Assembly: GCF_015234135.1 (NCBI RefSeq)
Contig: NZ_JADGIK010000006.1
Location: 186,001-250,000, forward strand
DNA length: 64,000 nt
Source of the DNA: Faecalibacter rhinopitheci
Lineage (GTDB): Bacteria; Bacteroidota; Bacteroidia; Flavobacteriales; Weeksellaceae
Direction of reading: 5' to 3'
Part shown: positions 55,169-63,018 of the stretch, in pieces
How positions within the stretch are numbered: the stretch's first letter is position 1
Layout: each line of letters opens with the position of its first letter
The notes under the pieces: generated by a model
What the model was told of the DNA's origin: nothing
The model's database searches: none
What the model saw: the letters and a program-made list of their open reading frames with translations, nothing else
Program-made: the position numbers and the translations under genes

Positions 55169-55870
55169 ATGGGAGATGCATCGTTTGTTACGATTTTAGT
55201 TATAGGATTTAATATTTTGTTCAGTTGGAAAGGTTTTAATGATATTAGCTTTTTTGACAAATATAAATTTCAAGTTGGTTCAATTTTAAATAAAAAAGAA
55301 CATTACCGAATTTTAAGTTCAGGTTTTTTGCATGTAGATTTTATGCATTTATTCTTTAATATGTATACATTATACATTTTTGCAGAGATTTTAATCAACT
55401 TCTTTGCAAGCCCAAAAGCCATGTTTTTTGGTGATTATTCTACAATAAATATGAATGTAGGATATGGAATGTTTCTTTTAGTATACATAGCTTCAGTAAT
55501 AGGAGGAAATATTTTATCCCTATTTATGTATAAAAATCAACCGTATTATACTGCAGTAGGTGCATCTGGAGGTGTCTCTGGAATTTTGTTTGCTGCAATA
55601 GCTGCATTTCCAGAACTAAGATTAGGATTATTTTTTATTATTCCTATGCCAGCTTGGATTTTTGCTATTCTATATTTGGGCTATTCAGTATATGGGATGA
55701 AGAATAACATAGGCAATATTGGGCATGCTGCGCACTTAGGAGGTGCTGTCGTTGGATTGCTAGCGACTATACTGTATTATCCGCAATTGTTAGATTATAA
55801 TCTTTTATACATAGCAGGAATGACAATTCCTTTAGCAGGGCTTGGTTATCTAATGTTTAAAAATAAGTAA
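55169..55870 (+). CDS. Rhomboid-family intramembrane serine protease
   Basis: The 233-residue protein has six or seven membrane helices. The rhomboid motifs are present: HVDFMHLFFNMYTLYIF in the second helix region, the catalytic Ser133 in GASGGVSGI, and the catalytic His189 in GHAAHLGGAVVG. Substrates are not known; such proteases cut transmembrane helices of other proteins. It starts 7 bases after parC and ends the topoisomerase IV operon before the terminator at 55891-55927. Confidence 0.9.
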   Translation: MGDASFVTILVIGFNILFSWKGFNDISFFDKYKFQVGSILNKKEHYRILSSGFLHVDFMHLFFNMYTLYIFAEILINFFASPKAMFFGDYSTINMNVGYGMFLLVYIASVIGGNILSLFMYKNQPYYTAVGASGGVSGILFAAIAAFPELRLGLFFIIPMPAWIFAILYLGYSVYGMKNNIGNIGHAAHLGGAVVGLLATILYYPQLLDYNLLYIAGMTIPLAGLGYLMFKNK

Positions 55871-55890
55871 ACTTAAAATAATAAATAAAA

Positions 55891-55927
55891 AAAAACGGCT
55901 TGAAATATTTCAAGCCGTTTTTTTTTA
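55891..55927. terminator. Bidirectional intrinsic terminator
   Basis: AAAACGGCTTGAAATATTT forms a near-perfect palindrome with AAATATTTCAAGCCGTTTT, flanked by A and T runs on both sides, between the rhomboid gene and the C40 peptidase gene. Confidence 0.88.
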
Positions 55928-55950
55928 TTAAATCTTCAAATATGATATTA

Positions 55951-56580
55951 TTATAAAACTCTTTTCGCATAAAGGAATTTTCTTCCCCAATAACTATCAT
56001 TCAAAGAGGAAACCATTACACCTTGTGAGGTAGAAGAATGAATAAATTTAAGAACCCCATTTTCATCTCTTCCATGTACAATTCCCACATGAGATACGCG
56101 TCCGCCTCCTCTTGTAGCAAAAAATACTAAATCGCCTTCTCGGGCTTCTTCAGTAGAAATTCTTTGTCCTTCTTTTGCTTGATCTGCTGAAACACGAGGT
56201 AAGTTCATATTAAAGCTTTCAAAAACACTTCTTACAAACGCAGAACAATCAATTCCTCTTCTTGTTGTGCCTCCGTATCGGTATGGAGTACCAATATAAG
56301 TTTCAGCTTCTTTTAATAAAAACTCAGTGAATAAATTGTTAGTTTCGTCTAAAACACTATTTAAAACTAACATTGAAGATTCATCCTTAACATTCACAGG
56401 CTCAACTTCTAAGTTGGCACGTTTGTTGATTAATTTAGTTTGAGTCTCCATAACTCTTGTTTGTGGAACAAAACTTCGTGAAGAGTATTCTTTAATTTCC
56501 GATACAGGGGTTAAAGAACTACATGAAGTAATGAACATCGTACAAATTAATGCAGCCACACCTAATAGCGATGTTTTCAT
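55951..56580 (-). CDS. NlpC/P60 (C40) cell-wall peptidase, lipoprotein
   Basis: The 209-residue protein has a lipoprotein signal (MKTSLLGVAALICTMFITSC; Cys20). A linker to about 95 is followed by an NlpC/P60 domain. The catalytic Cys is in GTPYRYGGTTRRGIDCSAFVRS and the His is in GDLVFFATRGGGRVSHVGIVHG. A third residue is probably the His of KFIHSSTSQGV. It should cut peptide stems of peptidoglycan from the inner leaflet of the outer membrane. It is monocistronic. Confidence 0.9.
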   Translation of the reverse strand: MKTSLLGVAALICTMFITSCSSLTPVSEIKEYSSRSFVPQTRVMETQTKLINKRANLEVEPVNVKDESSMLVLNSVLDETNNLFTEFLLKEAETYIGTPYRYGGTTRRGIDCSAFVRSVFESFNMNLPRVSADQAKEGQRISTEEAREGDLVFFATRGGGRVSHVGIVHGRDENGVLKFIHSSTSQGVMVSSLNDSYWGRKFLYAKRVL

Positions 56581-56735
56581 GATTATATTATTATAATTTT
56601 ATTATATCCTTTTTCAAGTAGCTCAAATATATTAGATTATACTTTAACAAAATATATAATTTCAATGTTTTGGGATTACATTAACTTCTTTAACAAAATT
56701 TAACATAATTTTTAACTTAAAAAAAGTGAAAAATA

Positions 56736-56766
56736 TTTGGTAGTTTAAAAATAACCCCTAAATTTG
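56736..56766 (+). promoter_or_regulatory. Promoter of the first tRNA-Glu
   Basis: TTTG (56736-56739), a 19-base spacer and TAAATTTG (56759-56766) are an ideal Bacteroidetes promoter, 36 bases upstream of the tRNA. Confidence 0.85.
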
Positions 56767-56802
56767 CACTCGCTTTTGATAACAAAGTCAATTGCTCGGA
56801 AT

Positions 56803-56874
56803 GGCCCATTCGTCTAGTGGTTAGGACACCAGATTTTCATTCTGGAAGCAGGAGTTCGATTCTCCTATGGGCTA
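56803..56874 (+). tRNA. tRNA-Glu (TTC), divergent copy
   Basis: Acceptor arms GGCCCAT and ATGGGCT pair with a G-U at the first position, and the discriminator is A. The anticodon arm CCAGA/TCTGG carries TTC. Compared with the three copies downstream, the acceptor, anticodon and T stems differ by compensated changes, so it is a functional distinct version. Confidence 0.95.
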
Positions 56875-56912
56875 CTCAAAAGAGTATTTTTTTAAAATAT
56901 TAATAAAATTAT

Positions 56913-56945
56913 TTTGGCTAGATGAAAAAATTGTTTTTATCTTTG
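56913..56945 (+). promoter_or_regulatory. Promoter of rpsT
   Basis: TTTG (56913-56916), a 21-base spacer and TATCTTTG (56938-56945) precede rpsT by 31 bases. Confidence 0.75.
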
Positions 56946-56976
56946 CCGAACTAAAATAGAAAGAGATTTAAAGGTT

Positions 56977-57231
56977 ATGGCAAATCATAAGTCAGCATTA
57001 AAAAGAATTAGACAATCGGCGGTTAGACGCGATCGTAACAAATACTATCATAAATCAGCTCGTTCAGCTATTAAAGCTTTAAGAGGAACTGAAGAAAAAA
57101 CGGAAGCTGAAGCAGTTTTCCCAAAAGTTTCTTCAATGATTGATAAATTAGCTAAGAGAAACATTATTCATAAGAATAAAGCTTCTAACTTAAAATCTAA
57201 GTTAGCTAAACATATCGCGGGATTAGCTTAA
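56977..57231 (+). CDS. rpsT: 30S ribosomal protein S20
   Basis: The 84-residue basic helical protein begins [21 protein letters not shown], the standard S20 start. It ends with an alpha-helical hairpin, [25 protein letters not shown]. It binds 16S rRNA early in small-subunit assembly. It lies between tRNA-Glu genes with the same orientation and only 13 bases from the second, so rpsT and that tRNA are probably processed from one transcript. Confidence 0.97.
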   Translation: MANHKSALKRIRQSAVRRDRNKYYHKSARSAIKALRGTEEKTEAEAVFPKVSSMIDKLAKRNIIHKNKASNLKSKLAKHIAGLA

Positions 57232-57244
57232 TAATCATACAAGT

Positions 57245-57316
57245 GGTCCCTTCGTCTATCGGTTAGGACACTAGATTTTCATTCTAGAAAGAGGGGTTCG
57301 ATTCCCCTAGGGACTA
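57245..57316 (+). tRNA. tRNA-Glu (TTC), copy 2
   Basis: Acceptor arms GGTCCCT and AGGGACT pair, the anticodon arm CTAGA/TCTAG holds TTC, and the T arm is GAGGGGTTCGATTCCCCTA. The 72 bases are identical to the copies at 57606 and 57771. CCA is not encoded. Confidence 0.96.
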
Positions 57317-57329
57317 CAAATTAATAGAT

Positions 57330-57358
57330 AGATTGCTGAAATATGCAATCTTTTTTTT
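57330..57358 (+). terminator. Intrinsic terminator after rpsT-tRNA-Glu
   Basis: AGATTGC and GCAATCT pair around TGAAATAT and are followed by eight T. Confidence 0.8.
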
Positions 57359-57360
57359 CC

Positions 57361-57605
57361 TTGTTCATAGTTGTTGATTTAAACAACCAGTAAAAATACT
57401 GTGTAAAGGAAATTGTTTTTTGTGTTTTGTTTGTAAAGGTTAGACATTTTGTTGATGTTTAATCGGGAAATGAAAATGTCGCTGTATAATTCAATTGGTT
57501 CATTATATTTCGAATTATACATCGACTTTTCTCTAAATCCTTTCTTTAAAACACAGAGATTCGTTCATAGAAAATTAAATAATTAGTTTAATAAAATTTT
57601 ACAAT
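57361..57605. other. Gap between tRNA-Glu genes with a structured element
   Basis: No gene is visible. GTCGCTGTATAATTC (57478-57492) pairs with GAATTATACATCGAC (57512-57526) with one mismatch across a 19-base loop. No T run follows directly. No consensus promoter for the third tRNA-Glu is evident. Confidence 0.5.
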
Positions 57606-57677
57606 GGTCCCTTCGTCTATCGGTTAGGACACTAGATTTTCATTCTAGAAAGAGGGGTTCGATTCCCCTAGGGACTA
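57606..57677 (+). tRNA. tRNA-Glu (TTC), copy 3
   Basis: This is identical over all 72 bases to copies 2 and 4. Only short AT-rich sequence separates it from copy 4. Confidence 0.96.
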
Positions 57678-57713
57678 CAAAATTTTAACTAATAAAAAAT
57701 ATTTAAAGTTTTA

Positions 57714-57744
57714 TTTGTCGTTTATAAATATTTAATTATATTTG
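57714..57744 (+). promoter_or_regulatory. Promoter of the fourth tRNA-Glu
   Basis: TTTG (57714-57717), a 19-base spacer and TATATTTG (57737-57744) are a full consensus match, 26 bases before the tRNA. Confidence 0.8.
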
Positions 57745-57770
57745 CATCGCAATAAAGCAAAACAATAGGC

Positions 57771-57842
57771 GGTCCCTTCGTCTATCGGTTAGGACACTAG
57801 ATTTTCATTCTAGAAAGAGGGGTTCGATTCCCCTAGGGACTA
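57771..57842 (+). tRNA. tRNA-Glu (TTC), copy 4
   Basis: This is identical to copies 2 and 3 and is followed directly by an intrinsic terminator. Confidence 0.96.
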
Positions 57843-57843
57843 C

Positions 57844-57878
57844 AAAAAAAAGCATTCATTTTTGAATGCTTTTTTTAT
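57844..57878 (+). terminator. Intrinsic terminator after the fourth tRNA-Glu
   Basis: AAAAAAAGCATTCA and TGAATGCTTTTTTT pair around TTTT. Confidence 0.85.
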
Positions 57879-57919
57879 TTTGAAATAGTTTTAGTTTATT
57901 AGGAGAAATCTTAATTTGG

Positions 57920-57957
57920 AAGCGTTTGAAGTTTTAGTTTACTCAAACGCTTTTTTT
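57920..57957 (+). terminator. Second, tandem terminator
   Basis: AAGCGTTTGA and TCAAACGCTT pair around a 13-base loop, followed by T residues. No gene lies between it and the previous terminator. Confidence 0.75.
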
Positions 57958-57990
57958 GTTTTGTATAAGTAAAATATAAATAGGAGATAT

Positions 57991-58015
57991 AAAAGCCACT
58001 CATTGGAGTGGCTTT
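57991..58015 (-). terminator. Intrinsic terminator after the purK-purE operon
   Basis: AAAGCCACTC and GAGTGGCTTT pair around ATTG. The stem includes the stop codon of the 108-residue gene, and a short T run follows on the minus strand. Confidence 0.75.
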
Positions 58016-58326
58016 ACTTTTGGTATAAATCCGATTTCTTGAATCGTTTCTATTAATTTATTTGGATTAGATGTATAAAAGACGATGCGATGTTCACAAC
58101 CTTTTTTGATATGGTTTATTTTAATTCCACTCGTGAATAAAATTTGAGTTGGTTCTATTGAAAGAACATCTTCAGGTACAAATTTCCAACTGCTTCCCAG
58201 AAAAGGTTTCAATTGGATTAATTCCTTTTCGACGATAATCTTTAATAATGGATAAGTAAAATTTATTTTACCTATACGTCCACCACCAGTTTTTCTATAA
58301 ATAGATTTATTATTGATCAAATCCAT
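58000..58326 (-). CDS. Small hypothetical protein overlapping purE
   Basis: The 108-residue soluble basic protein has the middle segment [39 protein letters not shown] and a C-terminal [20 protein letters not shown], which could be a small PH-like beta domain. I do not recognise it. It overlaps the 3' end of purE by 17 bases in another frame and ends in the operon's terminator, so it is the last gene of the purK-purE transcript. A link to purine synthesis is not implied. Confidence 0.55.
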   Translation of the reverse strand: MDLINNKSIYRKTGGGRIGKINFTYPLLKIIVEKELIQLKPFLGSSWKFVPEDVLSIEPTQILFTSGIKINHIKKGCEHRIVFYTSNPNKLIETIQEIGFIPKVKPLQ

Positions 58327-58813
58327 TAGGATATTCTTGTTTCACAACTTTAATCTTTGCTTCCACGGCTTTTTGTAAGCCTTGTTGGTATTGCACCATT
58401 TGTTCTTGTATTGCAGGGTTATTTGCTCCTAATATACGAGCAGCAAGTATTCCAGCGTTCTTAGCAGCATTTACAGCAACCGTAGCAACCGGAATTCCGT
58501 TTGGCATCTGTAAGATTGATAAAATTGAATCCCATCCATCAATTGAATTAGAGGACTTAATTGGAACTCCAATTACAGGAAGTGGTGTAATTGATGCCAC
58601 CATGCCAGGTAAATGTGCAGCACCGCCAGCTCCAGCGATAATAACATTGATTCCGCGTAGATGGGCTGTCTTTGCATACTCGAACATACGTTCAGGAGTA
58701 CGGTGAGCTGAAACGATTGTTAATTCAAAAGGAATATTCAATTCTGTTAATACCTCAGCAGCTTGCTTCATGATAGGCAAATCGCTATCACTTCCCATTA
58801 TAATTCCGACCAT
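58310..58813 (-). CDS. purE: 5-(carboxyamino)imidazole ribonucleotide mutase
   Basis: The 167-residue class I PurE rearranges N5-CAIR to CAIR in purine synthesis. [20 protein letters not shown] at the start, [14 protein letters not shown], and [14 protein letters not shown] are the active-site motifs with the catalytic His. It starts 6 bases after purK, whose product it uses directly. The C-terminus is of normal length and overlaps the next small gene. Confidence 0.96.
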   Translation of the reverse strand: MVGIIMGSDSDLPIMKQAAEVLTELNIPFELTIVSAHRTPERMFEYAKTAHLRGINVIIAGAGGAAHLPGMVASITPLPVIGVPIKSSNSIDGWDSILSILQMPNGIPVATVAVNAAKNAGILAARILGANNPAIQEQMVQYQQGLQKAVEAKIKVVKQEYPNGFDQ

Positions 58814-58819
58814 AGTTGT

Positions 58820-59950
58820 TTACTTTTTGGCAACGACACGAATCGTTTCGTTGACTTGTTTTATGTTTTGTTTTAATTGTTTCAAATCATCGTTCACTAA
58901 TGTAACGTGTCCCATCTTACGACCTGGTTTTGTAACTGCTTTCGCATACCAATGTAAATAGGATCCTGGGATGTGTAATAGAGTTTCTATATTTTCAATT
59001 TGTGCTGGACCAGTTTCACCTTCGGCACCAATTAAATTAACCATTGCAGATGTCGTGAATAATTTTGTAGAACCTAAAGGCAATTCCATTAATGTTCTTA
59101 ACATTTGGTCAAATTGCGAAGAGTAAGCTCCTTCAATTGTAGAGTGACCTGAGTTGTGTACACGAGATGCAGTTTCATTCACCCAAATACTTTGGTTTTT
59201 GTTCAAAAACATTTCCACAGCAAAAACACCTGGAGAATTTAATGCTTTTACAACATCTCGAGCGATTGTTTCTGCACGATCTGTTACTTCTTTGGTTAAC
59301 GTAGAGGGTATTAATAAATAATCCAACAAATTGTACTCCTCATTCATGACGAATTCAACTGTTGGATATGTAACGATATTTCCTAAATGATCGGCAACGG
59401 TAACGACAGCAATTTCTCTGTCTAAGTCTGCCGGAGTTTCGAAGATGGATGGTGCTTGTAGCATTTTGTCTAAATCAGCACTTGATTTTAAGAACTGCAC
59501 ACCTTTTCCATCATAACCATCTTTTCTTGATTTTTGGAAGATTGGATAATGAATATCTTCTTTTGATTTTAAATCTTCCCAATGTTCTAATTCGAAATAC
59601 GGAGCTGTCGGAATATTATTTTTAATATAGAATTCTTTTTGTACACCTTTATCTTGAATAATGGCTAAAGCTTCTGGATCTGGAACTACCTTTTTACCTA
59701 AAGCTTTCAGATGACGTAGTGCATCAACATTAACATGTTCAATTTCGATACCGATGGCATCTACATTTTTTCCAAATGCTACTACGGTATCATAATCTTT
59801 AAAATCTCCTTGTACAAAATGATGTGCATGTGGTGCACACGGCGCATCAGCAGCTGGGTCCAAGATGCTGATTTCACAAGGATATTGCAATGCATTCTGC
59901 AAAAACATATATCCCAGTTGGCCTCCTCCTAAAATTCCGATTTTTATCAT
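58820..59950 (-). CDS. purK: N5-carboxyaminoimidazole ribonucleotide synthase
   Basis: The 376-residue ATP-grasp enzyme carboxylates AIR with bicarbonate and ATP to give N5-CAIR. It begins IGILGGGQLGYMFLQNALQY. It has the ATP-grasp core IFQKSRKDGYDGKGVQFL and EIAVVTVADHLGN, then AVEMFLNKNQSIWVNETASRVHNSGHSTIEG, and the late GPAQIENI...LHWYAKAVTKPGRKMGHVT. It is the first gene of the purK-purE operon and diverges from the EEP-family gene. Confidence 0.96.
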   Translation of the reverse strand: MIKIGILGGGQLGYMFLQNALQYPCEISILDPAADAPCAPHAHHFVQGDFKDYDTVVAFGKNVDAIGIEIEHVNVDALRHLKALGKKVVPDPEALAIIQDKGVQKEFYIKNNIPTAPYFELEHWEDLKSKEDIHYPIFQKSRKDGYDGKGVQFLKSSADLDKMLQAPSIFETPADLDREIAVVTVADHLGNIVTYPTVEFVMNEEYNLLDYLLIPSTLTKEVTDRAETIARDVVKALNSPGVFAVEMFLNKNQSIWVNETASRVHNSGHSTIEGAYSSQFDQMLRTLMELPLGSTKLFTTSAMVNLIGAEGETGPAQIENIETLLHIPGSYLHWYAKAVTKPGRKMGHVTLVNDDLKQLKQNIKQVNETIRVVAKK

Positions 59951-60012
59951 ATCGCGAAGTTAATGAATATTATAATCTTTACTTTTACAGCCAATAAAAA
60001 TTAATTGACGTG

Positions 60013-60954
60013 ATGTTAACAAAATTAACGAAATATATTTTTCTATTTTTCATTGCTTTTTACTTAATCAGTAAAAGTTTTTACCACTATTTCGTTTTTG
60101 ATATGTTGGTACATTATTCTGTTTATGCCCTTATTATTGCTTTTGTATTTTGTTTAATATATAATTTGCAAATTCGAAAAGAGAAGAACAAGTCCATTTT
60201 GTTTTTATTACCCTTAGTTGTAATTCCGTATTTAGTGTATAATGAGATGGGAAATTTTTATTTTGGAGATAATGCCAAAGGAGAACAAGAAAATTTTAAA
60301 ATTATATCGATAAATATTTTTTCACAAAATAATGAATATCATCATTTGCATCATTATTTAGATAAAGAAACGGCAGATGTTATTGTTTTGCAAGAATTAA
60401 CGCCTGCTTGGCAAAAAAAAGTGGATTTTATTCGTGAAAAGTATCCTTATTATAAAGAAGAAGTACGTTCCAATAATTTTGGAATTGCAATTTATTCTAA
60501 AATACCTTTCGATACTGTAATTACTAAGAACTATATCGACAATGAACACCCTTCTTTGGTTGCAGAATTAAAAGTTAATAAAAAAAATGTATCCATTTTA
60601 GCAACACATCCTGTTCCTCCCTTGCCTAATCAAGCACGATTTGAAAAACGTAATAAGCAATATAAATTGATCAAAGAGGAAATTGAGAATTTCAATACTC
60701 AAAATATTATTTTAATAGGTGATTTAAATACAACTGTGTATTCACCAAATTTTAAATTACTGCAATCGGATCAATTAAAAGATGCACGTTCAGGATTTGG
60801 TTTGCAGAATTCATGGAATGCTTTTATTCCTATTTTTCGTACTAATATTGATCAATGTTGGGTATCAAAAAATATAAAAGTCACAAATTTTTATCGTGGA
60901 AGTAATATTCAATCAGACCATTTTCCAATAGTTGCTGAATTGAAAATCGATTAG
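60013..60954 (+). CDS. Membrane-anchored endonuclease/exonuclease/phosphatase family protein
   Basis: I take the ATG at 60013; a GTG one codon earlier is also possible. The roughly 313-residue protein has three short membrane helices (about 1-85) and then an EEP domain. The domain has FKIISINIFSQN, VIVLQELTPAWQKKV with the catalytic Glu, HPVPPLP, ILIGDLNTTVYSP and the final SDHFPIVAEL with the catalytic His. Targets may be phospholipids, nucleic acids or other phosphoesters on the outer face of the membrane. Confidence 0.85.
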   Translation: MLTKLTKYIFLFFIAFYLISKSFYHYFVFDMLVHYSVYALIIAFVFCLIYNLQIRKEKNKSILFLLPLVVIPYLVYNEMGNFYFGDNAKGEQENFKIISINIFSQNNEYHHLHHYLDKETADVIVLQELTPAWQKKVDFIREKYPYYKEEVRSNNFGIAIYSKIPFDTVITKNYIDNEHPSLVAELKVNKKNVSILATHPVPPLPNQARFEKRNKQYKLIKEEIENFNTQNIILIGDLNTTVYSPNFKLLQSDQLKDARSGFGLQNSWNAFIPIFRTNIDQCWVSKNIKVTNFYRGSNIQSDHFPIVAELKID

Positions 60955-60957
60955 AAC

Positions 60958-60993
60958 AAAAAAAATCCTTGAACTATTTCAAGGATTTTTTTT
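60958..60993. terminator. Bidirectional intrinsic terminator
   Basis: AAAAAAATCCTTGAA and TTCAAGGATTTTTTT pair around a four-base loop, between the EEP gene and the TPR protein gene. Confidence 0.85.
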
Positions 60994-62290
60994 ATAATAA
61001 ATGCTGTTTTTTTAGATCTTCAATAATTTCTCGTTGCACATTCAGTTTTCGCTTATAATTTAAATTATAAAATAAAATAATAAGAATAGCCGTTCCTATA
61101 ATGCTTATGCCCACATATAGGTATGTTTGTATTTTAACCAATCGATTGGTTTCTTCGAGTTGCTGAATTTTTTGGTTGGCTTGTTCTGTTTCGTAAAATA
61201 GTTCAAGTGCTTTTGTACTGTTATCAAACTGATCTTGATTATATTTTAGAATCAATTCTTTTTCTTGTTTAGTATAATCTAACGCTTCTTTAATTTTCCC
61301 TTGTTGTTCAGCTAGAATAGCTAAATTTCCTAAGAATTTAATTTGATACTGAACTAATTCAGAGTCTTTTTCTACTAAATCATAAGCTAATTGATAATAT
61401 TTTTTAGCTTGTGTAAAATTTCCCTTTGATTGATAATCAGAACCAATATTATTATAAATAAAGGATTTAAAATTATTGAAATTGGTGTATTTATTAGCAA
61501 TATCTAATGCTTGATTAGAATATTTTAACACTGCATTAGAATTATTCTTTTCTTCAAGAAAAGCGGATAAGCTACTTTGGTTTAAATTATAAACAATCAA
61601 CGAGCGATCTCTTACTTTTTCTTCTACTATAAGTTTAGCATAGCGTAAGGTTTCTTTAGAAGTTGTGTAAGCAGAATCTATATATTTTTGATTTCCAGTT
61701 TCATGAAATTTTTGTTTATAATAATATCCAATATTACTGAAAGTAAAATTAATTAAAAGAGGATTTTTAGAAGCTAAAGCGTGTTTGTTAGCTAAAAATG
61801 CATCTTTACGTGTATTATTTTCTAAACTTTTCTTGGCCTTATAATTATATCTTAAAAAATAGAGTTGTGTTAATATGAAATCTTCATCAGGGAAAGAAGA
61901 AAAATCTTTAATCGTTTGATTCAAGGTTTTAATAAATAATTCATCTTGCTTCAAATGAAAATAGTAACGTGTAAAACCAAAGTTTACATACGCTAAATCT
62001 AAGGGATGATTTGTATTCTGAGCAATTTTTTGAGCTGTTGTTAAAGCTTCAACTCTTTTTTCTTCATTATTTATTTCACCATACAAATCTGCGAGATAAA
62101 CATATCCGATGACTTTCCGACTAGGATTAATGGCTGTTAGAAATTTGCTGTTAATTAATAATTTAGCCTCATCATATTGTTTACTATATAAATAAGAATA
62201 TATAAGTTGTTGGTCTTTATCCTGATTACTTTGTGCATAAACAGTGAAACTTAGCAACAAGTTGAAAATTAAAAATAGACGTATTACCAT
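60992..62290 (-). CDS. TPR protein with C-terminal membrane helix and no output domain
   Basis: The 432-residue protein has a signal peptide (about 1-19, ending TVYAQ) and several TPR-like repeats (about 25-370, for example IYNNIGSDYQSKGNFTQAKKYYQLAYDLVEKD). A coiled coil, then a membrane helix (about 388-408, TYLYVGISIIGTAILIILFYN) and only about 24 cytoplasmic residues follow. Related Bacteroidetes proteins continue into a histidine kinase or LuxR domain, which is absent here. It may be a truncated sensor or may signal through a partner. It has its own consensus promoter. Confidence 0.78.
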   Translation of the reverse strand: MVIRLFLIFNLLLSFTVYAQSNQDKDQQLIYSYLYSKQYDEAKLLINSKFLTAINPSRKVIGYVYLADLYGEINNEEKRVEALTTAQKIAQNTNHPLDLAYVNFGFTRYYFHLKQDELFIKTLNQTIKDFSSFPDEDFILTQLYFLRYNYKAKKSLENNTRKDAFLANKHALASKNPLLINFTFSNIGYYYKQKFHETGNQKYIDSAYTTSKETLRYAKLIVEEKVRDRSLIVYNLNQSSLSAFLEEKNNSNAVLKYSNQALDIANKYTNFNNFKSFIYNNIGSDYQSKGNFTQAKKYYQLAYDLVEKDSELVQYQIKFLGNLAILAEQQGKIKEALDYTKQEKELILKYNQDQFDNSTKALELFYETEQANQKIQQLEETNRLVKIQTYLYVGISIIGTAILIILFYNLNYKRKLNVQREIIEDLKKQHLL

Positions 62291-62327
62291 ACAAATCCTT
62301 ATTTGTTCTTTAAGTTAGTTTAGCCGG

Positions 62328-62358
62328 CAAATATAGAGTGCAAAATGCTATCTTGCAA
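62328..62358 (-). promoter_or_regulatory. Promoter of the TPR protein gene
   Basis: On the minus strand TTG (62358-62356), a 20-base spacer and TATATTTG (62335-62328) lie 38 bases before the start codon. Confidence 0.7.
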
Positions 62359-62379
62359 TAACATAATATGTTAATAACT

Positions 62380-62409
62380 GATAAGTCTTGAAATTTTCAA
62401 GACTTATTA
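62380..62409 (-). terminator. Stem-loop after the GNAT gene
   Basis: ATAAGTCTTGAA and TTCAAGACTTAT pair around ATT just past the GNAT stop. The T run is weak, so termination is likely but not certain. Confidence 0.6.
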
Positions 62410-62410
62410 G

Positions 62411-62728
62411 TTATTCTTCTTCGTTCTCTAACGATTCTAAATACTCTTCATCTAAAAACTCGCTTAACTCAGGCTTTTCATTAAATTGTTTCACGATATA
62501 TGGACAGATGGGATAAATTTTAACATCGTTTTGTTCTGTAAATTCTAATAATTCATCAAATAAAACTTCTCCTAAATTTTGGCCTCTGTATTTTTCATCT
62601 ACAAAAGTACCTGTCGCTTTTATATTTCCATTTTTGGCCCATTCATATTTAATATAGCCGATTAAATCATCGTTTTCGTACAGAGAAAATTGTCCATCAT
62701 TCACTGTTTGTGAGTGTTTTACTTCCAT
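62411..62728 (-). CDS. Small GNAT-family N-acetyltransferase
   Basis: The 105-residue protein is of the short YidJ/YjdJ type. The acetyl-CoA loop is EKYRGQNLGEVLFDELLEF, preceded by a beta strand ATGTFVDEKYRG and followed by VKIYPICPYIVKQFNEKPE, with the usual conserved Cys-Pro. The C-terminal tail is unusually acidic (LSEFLDEEYLESLENEEE). The acceptor substrate is not predictable. It is monocistronic, in the gap before the TPP riboswitch. Confidence 0.85.
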   Translation of the reverse strand: MEVKHSQTVNDGQFSLYENDDLIGYIKYEWAKNGNIKATGTFVDEKYRGQNLGEVLFDELLEFTEQNDVKIYPICPYIVKQFNEKPELSEFLDEEYLESLENEEE

Positions 62729-62844
62729 ATAAATTAGCTTATAATTGATGTTTTTAAATTACAACAAACTTTTAAGTTCTAAAAATTCAATCACGTTAAA
62801 TCCTTATAAAACTGATTTTGAGTAGTTAAATTAAAAAAGTTGTT

Positions 62845-62852
62845 TATCTTTG
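62845..62852 (+). promoter_or_regulatory. -7 element before the TPP riboswitch
   Basis: TATCTTTG matches TAnnTTTG and lies 18 bases before the riboswitch core. A TTTG at 62817-62820 is 24 bases upstream, a little farther than usual. Confidence 0.55.
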
Positions 62853-62861
62853 GTTTATCAA

Positions 62862-62946
62862 AATCGAAAGGGGTGCTTTATTTTTTTAAGGCTGAGATTA
62901 TACCCAAAGAACCTGGGCAGGTAATGCTGCTAAGGGACTGGTACTT
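62862..62946 (+). promoter_or_regulatory. TPP riboswitch (THI element)
   Basis: The conserved TPP-aptamer segments appear in order: GGGGTGC (62870-62876), GGCTGAGATTATACCC with the CUGAGA element, GAACCTG, and GGTAATGC followed by TAAGGGACT. Thiamine pyrophosphate binding should lower expression of the TonB-dependent receptor whose start codon lies about 75 bases beyond. I could not decide between termination and translation control. Confidence 0.93.
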
Positions 62947-63018
62947 CACCAAATTACATTCGCGCGTTAAATTTTAAAAGTGTAAGATGGCTCCTTTCAT
63001 AAATTTTTAAACAATTTT

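Noticed and set aside
57245-57842. Three identical repeats resembling a CRISPR or mobile repeat
   Set aside because: They are 72-base tRNA-Glu genes with cloverleaf pairing. Spacers are irregular and no cas gene is near.
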